From contig NZ_RBAM01000004.1 of the NCBI RefSeq assembly GCF_003626645.1, positions 310,001 to 374,000 on the forward strand: 64,000 bases of DNA, read 5' to 3'. Source of the stretch: Streptomyces klenkii. GTDB taxonomy: Bacteria; Actinomycetota; Actinomycetes; Streptomycetales; Streptomycetaceae. The position numbers were made by a program, and so were the translations under genes. The number at the start of each line of letters is the position of its first letter. The stretch's first letter is position 1. Of the stretch, positions 34,804-42,586 are shown in pieces. The notes under the pieces were generated by a model, which was given only the letters and a program-made list of their open reading frames with translations, searched no databases and was not told the DNA's origin.

Positions 34804-36731
34804 CAGTTGATCTTCACGTTCCTGATCTCCGTGATCTGGTCGATGTCGGAGGTCCGTACGGTCAGGGTGAGCTGCCACGTGCCGGCCATGGGCAGCTGGA
34901 AGCCGGTGGCCTGCCAGCGGCCGGCGGATGTGCGCTTGAGGGCCGTGCGCAGCGGGCCGATGTTCTTCTGCTTCTCGGTGAAGGACACCTCCAGCTCCGG
35001 TACGTCCACGGCCTTGCCGGTCGGGTCGGTCACGGAGACGTCGAGGGAGTTGTTGCCCGTGCGGGCCGGGTCGATACGTACGAGGGCCGTGCCTCGCCCG
35101 TTCGTGCCACCCGTGTCGTACGGGATACGGGTCTCGGCCGGGCCCGAAGCGGCCGGTGCCGTGGTGCGGGCTCCGCCGGATGCCGCCGATTGGCGCTGTT
35201 CGGTCTCGGCCCGGCCCGGCTGGGTGCCGGTGAGCAGGGTGGTGACGGCGAGCAGGACGACGGCGACCCCGGCCTCGGCCAGAACGGCGCGGCGCAGTCC
35301 GCTGCGGGGTTCGTCGGCGTCGCGCTGCCGCCGTCCGGCGGCCTTCTCCAGGGCCTCGCGCTGGCGCGCGAGCTGGGCGGCCCGCTCGGGGGAGGCGTCC
35401 TTCTCCTTCCGGGAGGGGCCCGCCGCCTTGGCCGCTCCCTTGACCGCCCCCGTGGCCGCACGGACGGTCCTGACCGCCGAGGCCGCCTTCTTCGACGCCG
35501 GGCGGCCGTCGGTGAGACGGCCCGTCCAGCGCCGGGAGAAGGAAGCCAGGGCGACCATGCCCGCCACGAGCGCGACCTTGAGGAGGAGCCAGCGGCCGTA
35601 CTCCGTGCCGGTGAGCGCGCCCCACGAGCCGACCTGCCGCCAGGACTGGTAGAGGCCGGTCGCCACCAGCACGCACACCGAGGTGAAGGCGAGCCGGGAG
35701 AAGCGCTGCACCTCCGCGCGGCGTACGGGCTCTCCCGACCACAGCGCGGCGAGCAGCGCGGCGAGGCCGCCGAGCCACACCGCGACGCCCAGCAGGTGCA
35801 GGACGTCGACCGGCATGGCGAGCCACGGCTGGAGGCCCGCCGAGGCGTGCTCGGCCATCGCCCAGGTCGCCGCGAGCCCGACGGCGACGACGGTGCCGCC
35901 GATCGCGAGCCCGTAGGCGACGTCGCGGCGCTCCATGCGGGTGCGGTCGCCGTCCTCGCGGGCGTACGAGCCGAACAGCACGGCCAGGAACACCGCCGCG
36001 GCGCTCAGCAGCAGCAGGCGCGACAGCAGTGCCGCGCCCGGTTTGGTGGCCAGCACGTCACCGAGGAGGCTGAGATCGAAGGACGAACCGAAGCCCTTGC
36101 CACTGGTGTAGGGGCCGCGCAGCAGCAGGAGCACCGACGTCGCGGCGAAGAGGGCGATCCAGCCGCCGACGGCGATCCGCTGCACGGGCCGCGAGGAGCG
36201 GCACACGCCGGCGAACACACAGCCGCCGACGAGCAGGAGGTAGCCGGCGTAGGCCGCGTACCGCCCGGTGGTGTAGAGCGCGTCGACGACCGGGTCTATC
36301 TCGGCCGCCGACACTTTGGCGGCCGTCTTCGACGGCGCGCCTATCGAGAAGGTGAAGGCCCCGGCCACCGGGTGGCTGTCGGCGGAGACGGCCTGCCAGG
36401 CGACCGTATAGGTGCCGTCGGCGAGCCCTCCGGCGAGCCCGACGGCGGCCGTGTCGGACTTGCCGTCGACGTGGGCGGGCTTGCCCTCGTCGACGCGCTT
36501 GCCCTGCGGATCGAGGACCCGCACCGAGTCCGCGCTCAGCAGGACGCCTTCGGAGAAGGTGAGCTTCACCTGCCGGGGTGCGGTCGGCACCACGGAGCCG
36601 GAGGCCGGGTCGGTCGAGGTCAGCGCGGCGTGTGCCGAGGCGCTGCCCGCGCCGGGCCCGAGCGCGCACAGCAGCGCGGCGAGCAGCGTGCCGAGGACCG
36701 GCAGCAGCCGCCCGGCGGTCAGGGTCTTCAT
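34803..36731 (-). CDS. CopC-CopD fusion, copper handling membrane protein
   Basis: 642 residues. After a signal peptide (cut before HAALTSTDP, leaving the N-terminal His for a copper site) comes a CopC domain (about 30-125). Then about eight membrane helices form the CopD part (about 150-440). A Lys/Ala/Pro-rich cytoplasmic-like linker, another hydrophobic helix (about 495-515) and a C-terminal extracytoplasmic beta-domain (about 560-642) follow. It is the third gene of the sco-ecuC-copCD-dtpA operon and probably moves or buffers copper at the outer face of the membrane. Confidence 0.9.
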   Translation of the reverse strand: MKTLTAGRLLPVLGTLLAALLCALGPGAGSASAHAALTSTDPASGSVVPTAPRQVKLTFSEGVLLSADSVRVLDPQGKRVDEGKPAHVDGKSDTAAVGLAGGLADGTYTVAWQAVSADSHPVAGAFTFSIGAPSKTAAKVSAAEIDPVVDALYTTGRYAAYAGYLLLVGGCVFAGVCRSSRPVQRIAVGGWIALFAATSVLLLLRGPYTSGKGFGSSFDLSLLGDVLATKPGAALLSRLLLLSAAAVFLAVLFGSYAREDGDRTRMERRDVAYGLAIGGTVVAVGLAATWAMAEHASAGLQPWLAMPVDVLHLLGVAVWLGGLAALLAALWSGEPVRRAEVQRFSRLAFTSVCVLVATGLYQSWRQVGSWGALTGTEYGRWLLLKVALVAGMVALASFSRRWTGRLTDGRPASKKAASAVRTVRAATGAVKGAAKAAGPSRKEKDASPERAAQLARQREALEKAAGRRQRDADEPRSGLRRAVLAEAGVAVVLLAVTTLLTGTQPGRAETEQRQSAASGGARTTAPAASGPAETRIPYDTGGTNGRGTALVRIDPARTGNNSLDVSVTDPTGKAVDVPELEVSFTEKQKNIGPLRTALKRTSAGRWQATGFQLPMAGTWQLTLTVRTSDIDQITEIRNVKIN

Positions 36732-36748
36732 CGCACGTCAGTCCTTCG

Positions 36749-37225
36749 TCAGTCCTTGGGACGGAACGTCGTGGACTCCACGGGCACCTGGACCTTGACC
36801 GGCCCGGCGGTGGCGAAGTGCAGCGTGAACTCGATCTTCTCGCCGACGGCCGGCTTGTGGTCGAGCTTGCCGAGCATCAGGTGCGTGCCACCGCGGGTGA
36901 GCTTCAGCTCGCCCTCGGCCGGCACGTCGAGCGAGGTCGCGTGCTTCATCTGCGAGCCCTCGGTGGTGTGCATGGTGATGTCGCCGGAGAGCGGGCTGGT
37001 GACCTTGGTGAGCCGGTCGGCCTTGCCGCCGTCGTTGGTGACGGTGAGGTAGGCCGCGGCCATGTCGGTCATCGCGGGCTGCGGCAGGTAGGCGCCGCTG
37101 ACCGACAGCTCGGGCTTGCCGGAGGACAGGGCGTCCTTCTCGGACTGGCAGCCGGTGAGCAGCAGGAGCCCTCCGGCGAGGACGAGCGGCAGGGCGGCGG
37201 CGGTGGCGGCGGTGGTCTTGCGCAT
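36749..37225 (-). CDS. ecuC: Extracytoplasmic copper chaperone ECuC (PCuAC family)
   Basis: 158 residues. Lipoprotein signal peptide with lipobox LLTGC (Cys about residue 26). The PCuAC fold has Met/His ligands: MHTTEGSQM and THLML near the end match the H(M)...M...HxM copper motif. Binds Cu(I) outside the membrane and hands it to Sco and then to CuA or other copper enzymes. ATG overlaps the Sco stop by one base (TAATG). Confidence 0.93.
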   Translation of the reverse strand: MRKTTAATAAALPLVLAGGLLLLTGCQSEKDALSSGKPELSVSGAYLPQPAMTDMAAAYLTVTNDGGKADRLTKVTSPLSGDITMHTTEGSQMKHATSLDVPAEGELKLTRGGTHLMLGKLDHKPAVGEKIEFTLHFATAGPVKVQVPVESTTFRPKD

Positions 37226-37878
37226 TACGGGTTCTCCCCCTTGATGATCTTCGGGAGATCCTTGGAGTACTGGTCCTTGGTGGTTTCGGTCGTGTATATC
37301 CAGTGGCCGCCGTCGTCCTTCGGCGAGAAGCCGACGACCTCGGCCCCGTGGCTGACGGTGATGGAGCCGTCCTTCTCCTTCTTCGGCTTCTCCACGAAGA
37401 TGCCGATGCCCTTCGCCGCCGCCTGGATGGTGGCGAAGTCGCCGGTGAGCCCGACTATGTCCTGGCCGCCCTGGGCGTCCAGCCACTCGCGCATCCGCTT
37501 GGGCGTGTCGCGCTCCGGGTCGGTGGTGACGAAGACGACCTGGAGCTTCTCCTGGTCCTCCTTCGGCAGGGTCTTCTCGGCCGCGGCGACGTCGGAGATG
37601 ACGGTGGAGCAGACGTCGGGGCAGTAGGTGTAGCCGAAGTAGAGCAGGAGCGGCTTGCCCTTGGTCTCCTTGACCAGCTCGTACTTCTTGTCGTTCGTGT
37701 CCGTGAGGACCAGGTCCGGCTTGGCCTTCGGGCTGTCCAGGGTGATCGCGGCCTTCTTGGGCGTGGCCGAGACGTCGGCGACGGGCTTGTCGCCGCCGTC
37801 GTCCGAGCCGCCGCCGCAGGCGGTCAGCGTGAGCGCGGCGGCCGTGGCCAGGGCCGCGCCCAGGATCTTGGTGCGCAT
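37225..37878 (-). CDS. sco: Sco copper chaperone (SCO1/SenC family)
   Basis: 217 residues. Lipoprotein signal with Cys near residue 21 (LTACGGG). The thioredoxin-like fold has the copper motif YTYCPDVC (CxxxC) and a distal His in VSHGAEV. Delivers Cu to the CuA centre of cytochrome oxidase or to other cuproenzymes. It is first of the operon with ecuC, copCD and dtpA. The 177 bases before it (downstream of ycnI) hold a 15-base tandem array. Confidence 0.94.
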   Translation of the reverse strand: MRTKILGAALATAAALTLTACGGGSDDGGDKPVADVSATPKKAAITLDSPKAKPDLVLTDTNDKKYELVKETKGKPLLLYFGYTYCPDVCSTVISDVAAAEKTLPKEDQEKLQVVFVTTDPERDTPKRMREWLDAQGGQDIVGLTGDFATIQAAAKGIGIFVEKPKKEKDGSITVSHGAEVVGFSPKDDGGHWIYTTETTKDQYSKDLPKIIKGENP

Positions 37879-37955
37879 GGAGCTCTTCTCCAGGGATGGG
37901 TCAGTGGTGCGGGGCGGGGTGCGGGCCTCGCCCGATGGCGGGCCCGCACCCGGCC

Positions 37956-38060
37956 GGTCCGTGCGTGAGCCGCTCGTGCGCCGGGGGTCCGTGCGCGAGC
38001 CGGCTGTGCGCCGGGCGGCTCTGTGTCAGCCGGCTCTCTGCCTGACGGCTCTGTGTCAGG
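37956..38060. repeat. Seven 15-base tandem repeats reaching the ycnI stop codon
   Basis: Units start every 15 bases from 37956 (37956, 37971, 37986, 38001, 38016, 38031, 38046). Units 1/3 and 2/4 are near copies, units 5-7 read CGGCTCTGTGTCAG-like. TCA in the last unit (38056-38058) is the ycnI stop codon on the minus strand and is copied in unit 5. Confidence 0.8.
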
Positions 38061-38805
38061 CGGCCGAGCGGCGGCGCCCGGCGATCAGGCCGAAGGCGAC
38101 GCCCGCCGCGCCGACGACGATGCCGACGACGCCGAGCACGCGGGCGGTGGTGTCGCTGCCGCCGTCCTTGTCGTCCGACGTCCCGGACGCGCTCTCGGTC
38201 TTGCCGTCCGCGCCCTTGCCGTTCGTCTTGTCGTCGTGGTCGTCACCCTTGCCGGCGGCGGCGCCCTTGGCGACGAGCTTCAGCGTGGGAGCCGGGTGCT
38301 CGGCCTCGGCGCCGCCCGGCTTGGACGGGTCGATCCAGCGGACGACGTCGTCGTCGGAGTACGTCTGGAGCGCCTTGAAGACCAGCTCGTCGGCGTCCGT
38401 CGGCAGCTGGCCGACGGACAGCGGGAACTGCTGGAACTGGCCCGGGTCGATCTTTCCGCCGGTCCAGGTGATCTTGCTGACGGCCTCGTCGATGGTCTTG
38501 CCGTGCATCTGGAGCGGCTTGTCCAGCTTGGCCTTCTCGACCTTCACCTCCCAGCCGGGGACCGGCTGCGGCATCACCGAGGCGAGCGGGTGCTTGGGGT
38601 CGAGGGTGACTTCCAGCTTCACCGTCGAGGCGTTGTCCTTCTCGTTCGGCACCTTGAAGGCGATGGTGCTGTAGCCGCCCTTCTCGGCGGTGCCGGGCTG
38701 CACGCTGACGTGCGCGGAGGCGGGGCCGGCGAGCAGCAGGACGGCGCTGGCGGCGACGGCGCCGATGACGGGGAGGCGGCGCAGGCGAGCGGACTTGGCG
38801 TTCAT
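38056..38805 (-). CDS. YcnI-family copper-binding surface protein
   Basis: 249 residues. The signal peptide ends GPASA before HVSVQPGTAEKGGYS, so the mature protein begins with His, as in YcnI/DUF1775 proteins where this His, a Glu and a Trp bind Cu(II). Conserved Trp residues are present (PGWEV, ITWTGG). A charged Lys/Asp-rich stalk (about 190-220) leads to a C-terminal membrane helix and RRRSAA tail. It lies upstream of sco on the same strand, 177 bases away. ATG 38805 has GGAG eight bases upstream and is chosen over the Met at 38856. Confidence 0.9.
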   Translation of the reverse strand: MNAKSARLRRLPVIGAVAASAVLLLAGPASAHVSVQPGTAEKGGYSTIAFKVPNEKDNASTVKLEVTLDPKHPLASVMPQPVPGWEVKVEKAKLDKPLQMHGKTIDEAVSKITWTGGKIDPGQFQQFPLSVGQLPTDADELVFKALQTYSDDDVVRWIDPSKPGGAEAEHPAPTLKLVAKGAAAGKGDDHDDKTNGKGADGKTESASGTSDDKDGGSDTTARVLGVVGIVVGAAGVAFGLIAGRRRSAA

Positions 38806-39045
38806 GGGGACACTCCAGGGGCAGGAGGGGATCACGGGGAGGGGTGGGGGTGGCACGCGTGCGGTGGTGACGACGACGGTGCGCCCGCCCTCCTGCCCGG
38901 GCCGCCTCCCCCGCCCCGGCCCGCCGGAATGCGGGCAGGCACGGCCGTGCGCGAGCGCGCGCAGGGAGCGGGGCGCTCAAGGCTCGGGAAAGGAACTCAG
39001 GGAAGGGAATGCCGGGGACGCCGGAGATTCGGCGGTGGAACGTCG

Positions 39046-39867
39046 TCAGGCCGCGAGGGCGAGGACCGGCGGACCCCGCCTGATCACGGAGTGCTGGAGC
39101 GCCGGTTCCGCCGCGGGGCGCTCCTCGGCCGCTTCCGTACGCGGAAGGGCGGCCACCGGCTTCCCGGCGGACAGCTCCTGGAAGGCGCCGACGAGCGCGA
39201 AGGCCGTGCGCAGGGCCTGGACGAGCGTGGTCTCCGCGGCCTCGCGCGCCGACTGCTCCGAGAGCGCGACCACTCGCCACAGCGCCACTTCGCCGCGGCG
39301 CAGCAGCCAGCCCGCGGCCAGCGCCGCGAGGAGGTGGCCGAGGAGCATCGGCAGCGAGAGGGGGAGCGCGTCGAGCAGCGAGCCGGAGGACGTGCCGCCG
39401 TGCATCCCCATGGCCGGGCCGGCGGCCGGGGCCGCGGCACCCGGCTGAAGGGGGTGGACGGCCGGGTCGAGCCCCGCGTCGGTGATGACCCGGCGGGCGG
39501 CGGAGGCCGACATCATCTGCGGCTGGTTGCAGACCAGCTTCGCGGCGAAGTCGATCAGCCGGCCTTCGGTGGTCGTCTGCCGCGGCGCCATGCCGGCGTT
39601 CTGCTGGCCGACGGCGAAGAGCGTGTGCAGCGCGAGCTGACCGGCCGCCAGGCCGGCCGCGATCGACGGCAGCGAGCGCTCCCGCCCCGCCAGCGGCACG
39701 GCCGCGGCGAGAACAGCGAGGAAACCGGCCGCGAGGGTCCACAGCGGCACCCGCGCGCAGGAGGCCAGCACATGCCCGCCCGCGGACAGCAGAACGCAGA
39801 CCGCGGTGAACACCGCGGCCCGGATCAGTCGCAGATCGGCGCCGACACGCCCGACGGGGTGAGACAT
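39046..39867 (-). CDS. Membrane protein upstream of the copper genes, unknown function
   Basis: 273 residues. Four or five hydrophobic segments (about 14-32, 40-60, 68-85, 170-190) around a hydrophilic loop with MGMHGGTSS and Met/His residues (NAGMAPR, CNQPQMMSA). I do not recognise a family. Being transcribed towards ycnI and the copper cluster, with Met/His-rich loops, it could handle copper, but this is inference. ATG 39867 starts MSHPVGRVG. Confidence 0.75.
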   Translation of the reverse strand: MSHPVGRVGADLRLIRAAVFTAVCVLLSAGGHVLASCARVPLWTLAAGFLAVLAAAVPLAGRERSLPSIAAGLAAGQLALHTLFAVGQQNAGMAPRQTTTEGRLIDFAAKLVCNQPQMMSASAARRVITDAGLDPAVHPLQPGAAAPAAGPAMGMHGGTSSGSLLDALPLSLPMLLGHLLAALAAGWLLRRGEVALWRVVALSEQSAREAAETTLVQALRTAFALVGAFQELSAGKPVAALPRTEAAEERPAAEPALQHSVIRRGPPVLALAA

Positions 39868-40089
39868 GGCTGCGCCATCATCCCACCGGGCTTACTCCTC
39901 CCCTACGGCAGGGGGCGCTCGATCTCCACCCGGAGGGGGCGCACCGGCGCACTCCCGTACGCCGCCATACACCGATGCATCCACCGGGCGCGTCGTCCGA
40001 ATGAGCGGTCTCACACACTCGGGAGGCTTACGGGGCGTCAGTGCTGGCTATACGTATCGGTATGTCGAGCCGCGGCCAGGAGGCTGAGC

Positions 40090-40560
40090 ATGAGCATTTG
40101 GTGGTCACTCCATCTGCGGCGGGAGGCCGCGAGCGTTCCGCTCGCGCGGCGGTTGCTGGTAGGCGCCATGGAGACGGCCGGGGTCGACCCGGATATTTCG
40201 TATGATCTTTCGCTCGCCCTGAGCGAGGCGTGTGCGAACGCCGTCGAGCACGGCGGCGATTCCTCGACCGGTTACCTCGTCACGGCGTTCATCGACGGCG
40301 ACACCTGCCGGATCGAGGTCACCGACTCGGGCCCCGGCTTCCCGGAGCAGCCCCGCCCGCACGGACGCCGCAGCCGGCTCCCGCAGCCGCCCCGGCCCCC
40401 CGCCCCCGCCGAGGACGAGCACGGCAGGGGCCTCTTCCTCATCGAGTCGCTCACCGACCACGTCCGCGTCCGGAACCGCCCGGGCCGGCAGGGAGCCGTC
40501 GTCACGTTCGACAAGATCCTCAAGTGGAGAGAGGACGCGGCACTGCTCCGGGCGTCGTGA
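40090..40560 (+). CDS. RsbW/SpoIIAB-like ATP-binding protein
   Basis: 156 residues of the GHKL ATPase fold used by anti-sigma factors: N box EACANAVEHG, G1 VTDSGPGFPEQ, G2 GRGLFLIESLTD. A Pro-rich loop (about 85-107) separates G1 and G2. It likely binds a sigma or anti-anti-sigma factor or acts as a Ser/Thr kinase on an STAS protein, none of which is adjacent. AGGAGG lies just upstream of ATG 40090. A phosphatase of the matching class lies 2 kb on (42587-44263). Confidence 0.9.
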   Translation: MSIWWSLHLRREAASVPLARRLLVGAMETAGVDPDISYDLSLALSEACANAVEHGGDSSTGYLVTAFIDGDTCRIEVTDSGPGFPEQPRPHGRRSRLPQPPRPPAPAEDEHGRGLFLIESLTDHVRVRNRPGRQGAVVTFDKILKWREDAALLRAS

Positions 40561-40602
40561 GCTCCACGGGCCCCGCGGCCGTATTCGAGGTCGGCATGCG
40601 GG

Positions 40603-40854
40603 TCAGGTGACCGTCAGCGACACTTCGTGGACCTCCGTGACCGGATGGCCGGCCTGGGAGTGGACCCGCTTGACCGCGTCCGCCGACGGCGCGTCGGACA
40701 GGCAGTAGACCGTGCCCGACTTCGGGTCCGCCCACGCCTGCTCGAAGTGCACGCCCTCCTCGGCCTGGATGGCCAGGTCCCGGCTGTGCGCTTCCTTGAG
40801 CTGATCGGCCGTGATGCCCTGCATGCCGTGATGGACGTCCATGAACTTGCCCAT
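40603..40854 (-). CDS. DUF4242 / SCO4226-type nickel-binding small protein
   Basis: 83 residues, no signal peptide. The MDVHHGMQGITADQLKEAH start and EEGVHFEQAWAD stretch match the small ferredoxin-like-fold protein family that includes S. coelicolor SCO4226, shown to bind nickel. His residues in DVHHGM are likely ligands. Physiological role unknown. Convergent with the RsbW-like gene. Confidence 0.85.
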   Translation of the reverse strand: MGKFMDVHHGMQGITADQLKEAHSRDLAIQAEEGVHFEQAWADPKSGTVYCLSDAPSADAVKRVHSQAGHPVTEVHEVSLTVT

Positions 40855-40945
40855 GGCTCCTCACACCTCCTGGGGTCCCCCCGGGTGCGCCTTCCTGTGG
40901 CCATGATGCGCTCACGGGTCCCCGGCCCACCACCGCAGAAACACG

Positions 40946-40985
40946 GTGAGCCGCAGCCCCGCGGGAAGCAGGGGCTACGGCTCAC
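40946..40985 (-). terminator. Terminator of pepP
   Basis: A 15-base stem (40946-40960 with 40971-40985, one mismatch) with a 10-base loop lies 25 bases beyond the pepP stop on the minus strand. Confidence 0.75.
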
Positions 40986-41010
40986 ACACGCACCGTAACG
41001 GCATCGGGCG

Positions 41011-42471
41011 TCAGCTCTTCAGGGACGCCATCCACGCCTCGACGTCCGACGCCGCCCGCGGCAGCGCGGCGGACAGGTTCCGGTTGCCGTCCTCGGTGAC
41101 CAGGATGTCGTCCTCGATGCGGACGCCGATGCCGCGGTACTCCGCGGGTACGGTCGTGTCGTCCGCCTGGAAGTACAGCCCGGGCTCCACGGTGAGCACC
41201 ATGCCCGGCTCCAGGACGCCGTCCACGTACGTCTCGGTGCGGGCGACCGCGCAGTCGTGGACGTCCAGGCCGAGCATGTGGCCGGTGCCGTGCAGGGTCC
41301 AGCGGCGCTGGAGACCGAGCTCCAGGACGCGCTCCGCCGGGCCCTCCACCAGGCCCCACTCGACGAGCTTCCCGGCGAGGACCCGCTGGGCGGCGTCGTG
41401 GAAGTCGCGGTACTTGGCGCCCGGCTTCACCGCCGCGATGCCGGCCTCCTGGGCCTCGTGCACCGCGTCGTAGATCTTGCGCTGGAGCTCGGTGTACGTG
41501 CCGTTGATCGGCAGCGTGCGGGTGACGTCGGCCGTGTAGAGGCTGTTCGTCTCGACGCCCGCGTCCAGCAGGAGCAGGTCGCCGGAGCGGACCGCACCGT
41601 CGTTGCGCACCCAGTGCAGGGTCGTGGCGTGCGGGCCGGCGGCGCAGATCGAGCCGTAGCCGACGTCGTTGCCCTCGACGCGGGCGCGCAGGAAGAACGT
41701 GCCCTCGATGTAGCGCTCGGAGGTCGCCTCGGCCTTGTCGAGGACCTTCACGACGTCCTCGAAGCCGCGCACCGTGGAGTCGACGGCCTTCTGGAGCTCG
41801 CCGACCTCGAAGGCGTCCTTCACGAGCCGCTGCGCGCTGATGAAGACGCGCAGCTCCTCGTCGCGCTCGGCGGTGACCTTGTCGGTCAGGGCCTCCTCGA
41901 CGCCGGCGTCGTGGCCGCGGACCACGCGCACCGGGCCGCTCGCCGCGCCCAGCGCGTCCGCGAGCTCGCGGACGTCCGCGGCGGGCAGGCCCAGCAGCTG
42001 CTCGGCCTCGGAGAGGCTGTGGCGGCGGCCGACCCACAGCTCGCCCTGGCCGTCGAGCCAGAACTCGCCGTTCTCGCGGTTGGAGCGGGGCAGGAGGTGG
42101 ATCGTCGCCCGGTGGCCCTCGGCGCCGGTGGGCTCCAGGACGAGGACGCCGTCCTGGCTCTGGTCACCGGTGAGGTACACGTACTCCGTGGAGGCGCGGA
42201 AGCCGTACTCGGTGTCGTTCGAGCGGGTCTTCAGGTTTCCGGCGGGGATCACCAGGCGCTCCCCGGGGAAGCGCGCGGAGAGCTCGGCGCGGCGGCGGGC
42301 CGTGTGCGGGGCCTGCTCGATGGGCTGCACGTCGTGCAGCTCGGTGTCGGCCCAGCCGCTCTTCATGTTGGCCGCCAGCTCGTCGGAGACGGCCGGGTAG
42401 AGGCCGTTCTTCCGCTGCTTGATCGGCTCGTCGCCTTCGGGGTTCTCGGGCGCGGGCTGCTGCTCGGTCAC
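41011..42471 (-). CDS. pepP: Xaa-Pro aminopeptidase P
   Basis: 486 residues, M24B family. Cleaves the first residue from peptides with Pro at position two, in the cytoplasm. Metal ligands: Asp in LLDAGVETNS, Asp in TADVTRTL, His in GTGHMLGLDVHD, Glu in TVEPGLYF and Glu in RIEDDILVTEDGNRNLS. N-terminal domain (about 60-230) has the usual AMP_N fold with TEYVYLTGD. GTG 42471 is preceded by AGGAGG. A longer upstream frame is not supported. Confidence 0.94.
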   Translation of the reverse strand: MTEQQPAPENPEGDEPIKQRKNGLYPAVSDELAANMKSGWADTELHDVQPIEQAPHTARRRAELSARFPGERLVIPAGNLKTRSNDTEYGFRASTEYVYLTGDQSQDGVLVLEPTGAEGHRATIHLLPRSNRENGEFWLDGQGELWVGRRHSLSEAEQLLGLPAADVRELADALGAASGPVRVVRGHDAGVEEALTDKVTAERDEELRVFISAQRLVKDAFEVGELQKAVDSTVRGFEDVVKVLDKAEATSERYIEGTFFLRARVEGNDVGYGSICAAGPHATTLHWVRNDGAVRSGDLLLLDAGVETNSLYTADVTRTLPINGTYTELQRKIYDAVHEAQEAGIAAVKPGAKYRDFHDAAQRVLAGKLVEWGLVEGPAERVLELGLQRRWTLHGTGHMLGLDVHDCAVARTETYVDGVLEPGMVLTVEPGLYFQADDTTVPAEYRGIGVRIEDDILVTEDGNRNLSAALPRAASDVEAWMASLKS

Positions 42472-42586
42472 TGCTTTCCTCCTCGGACGGTGCGCTTTCC
42501 ATCGTAGGTGCGACCGAAATGCGAGGAAACTGTGGGGAAAATCAGAGGAAGGGGAGAAACCCGGGGCGAGGCCTTAAGGCGGAAGA

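Noticed and set aside
38023..40560. 845-codon open frame on the plus strand
   Set aside because: Only the last 156 codons (from 40090) give an ATP-binding protein; the rest is antisense of the ycnI and membrane-protein genes.
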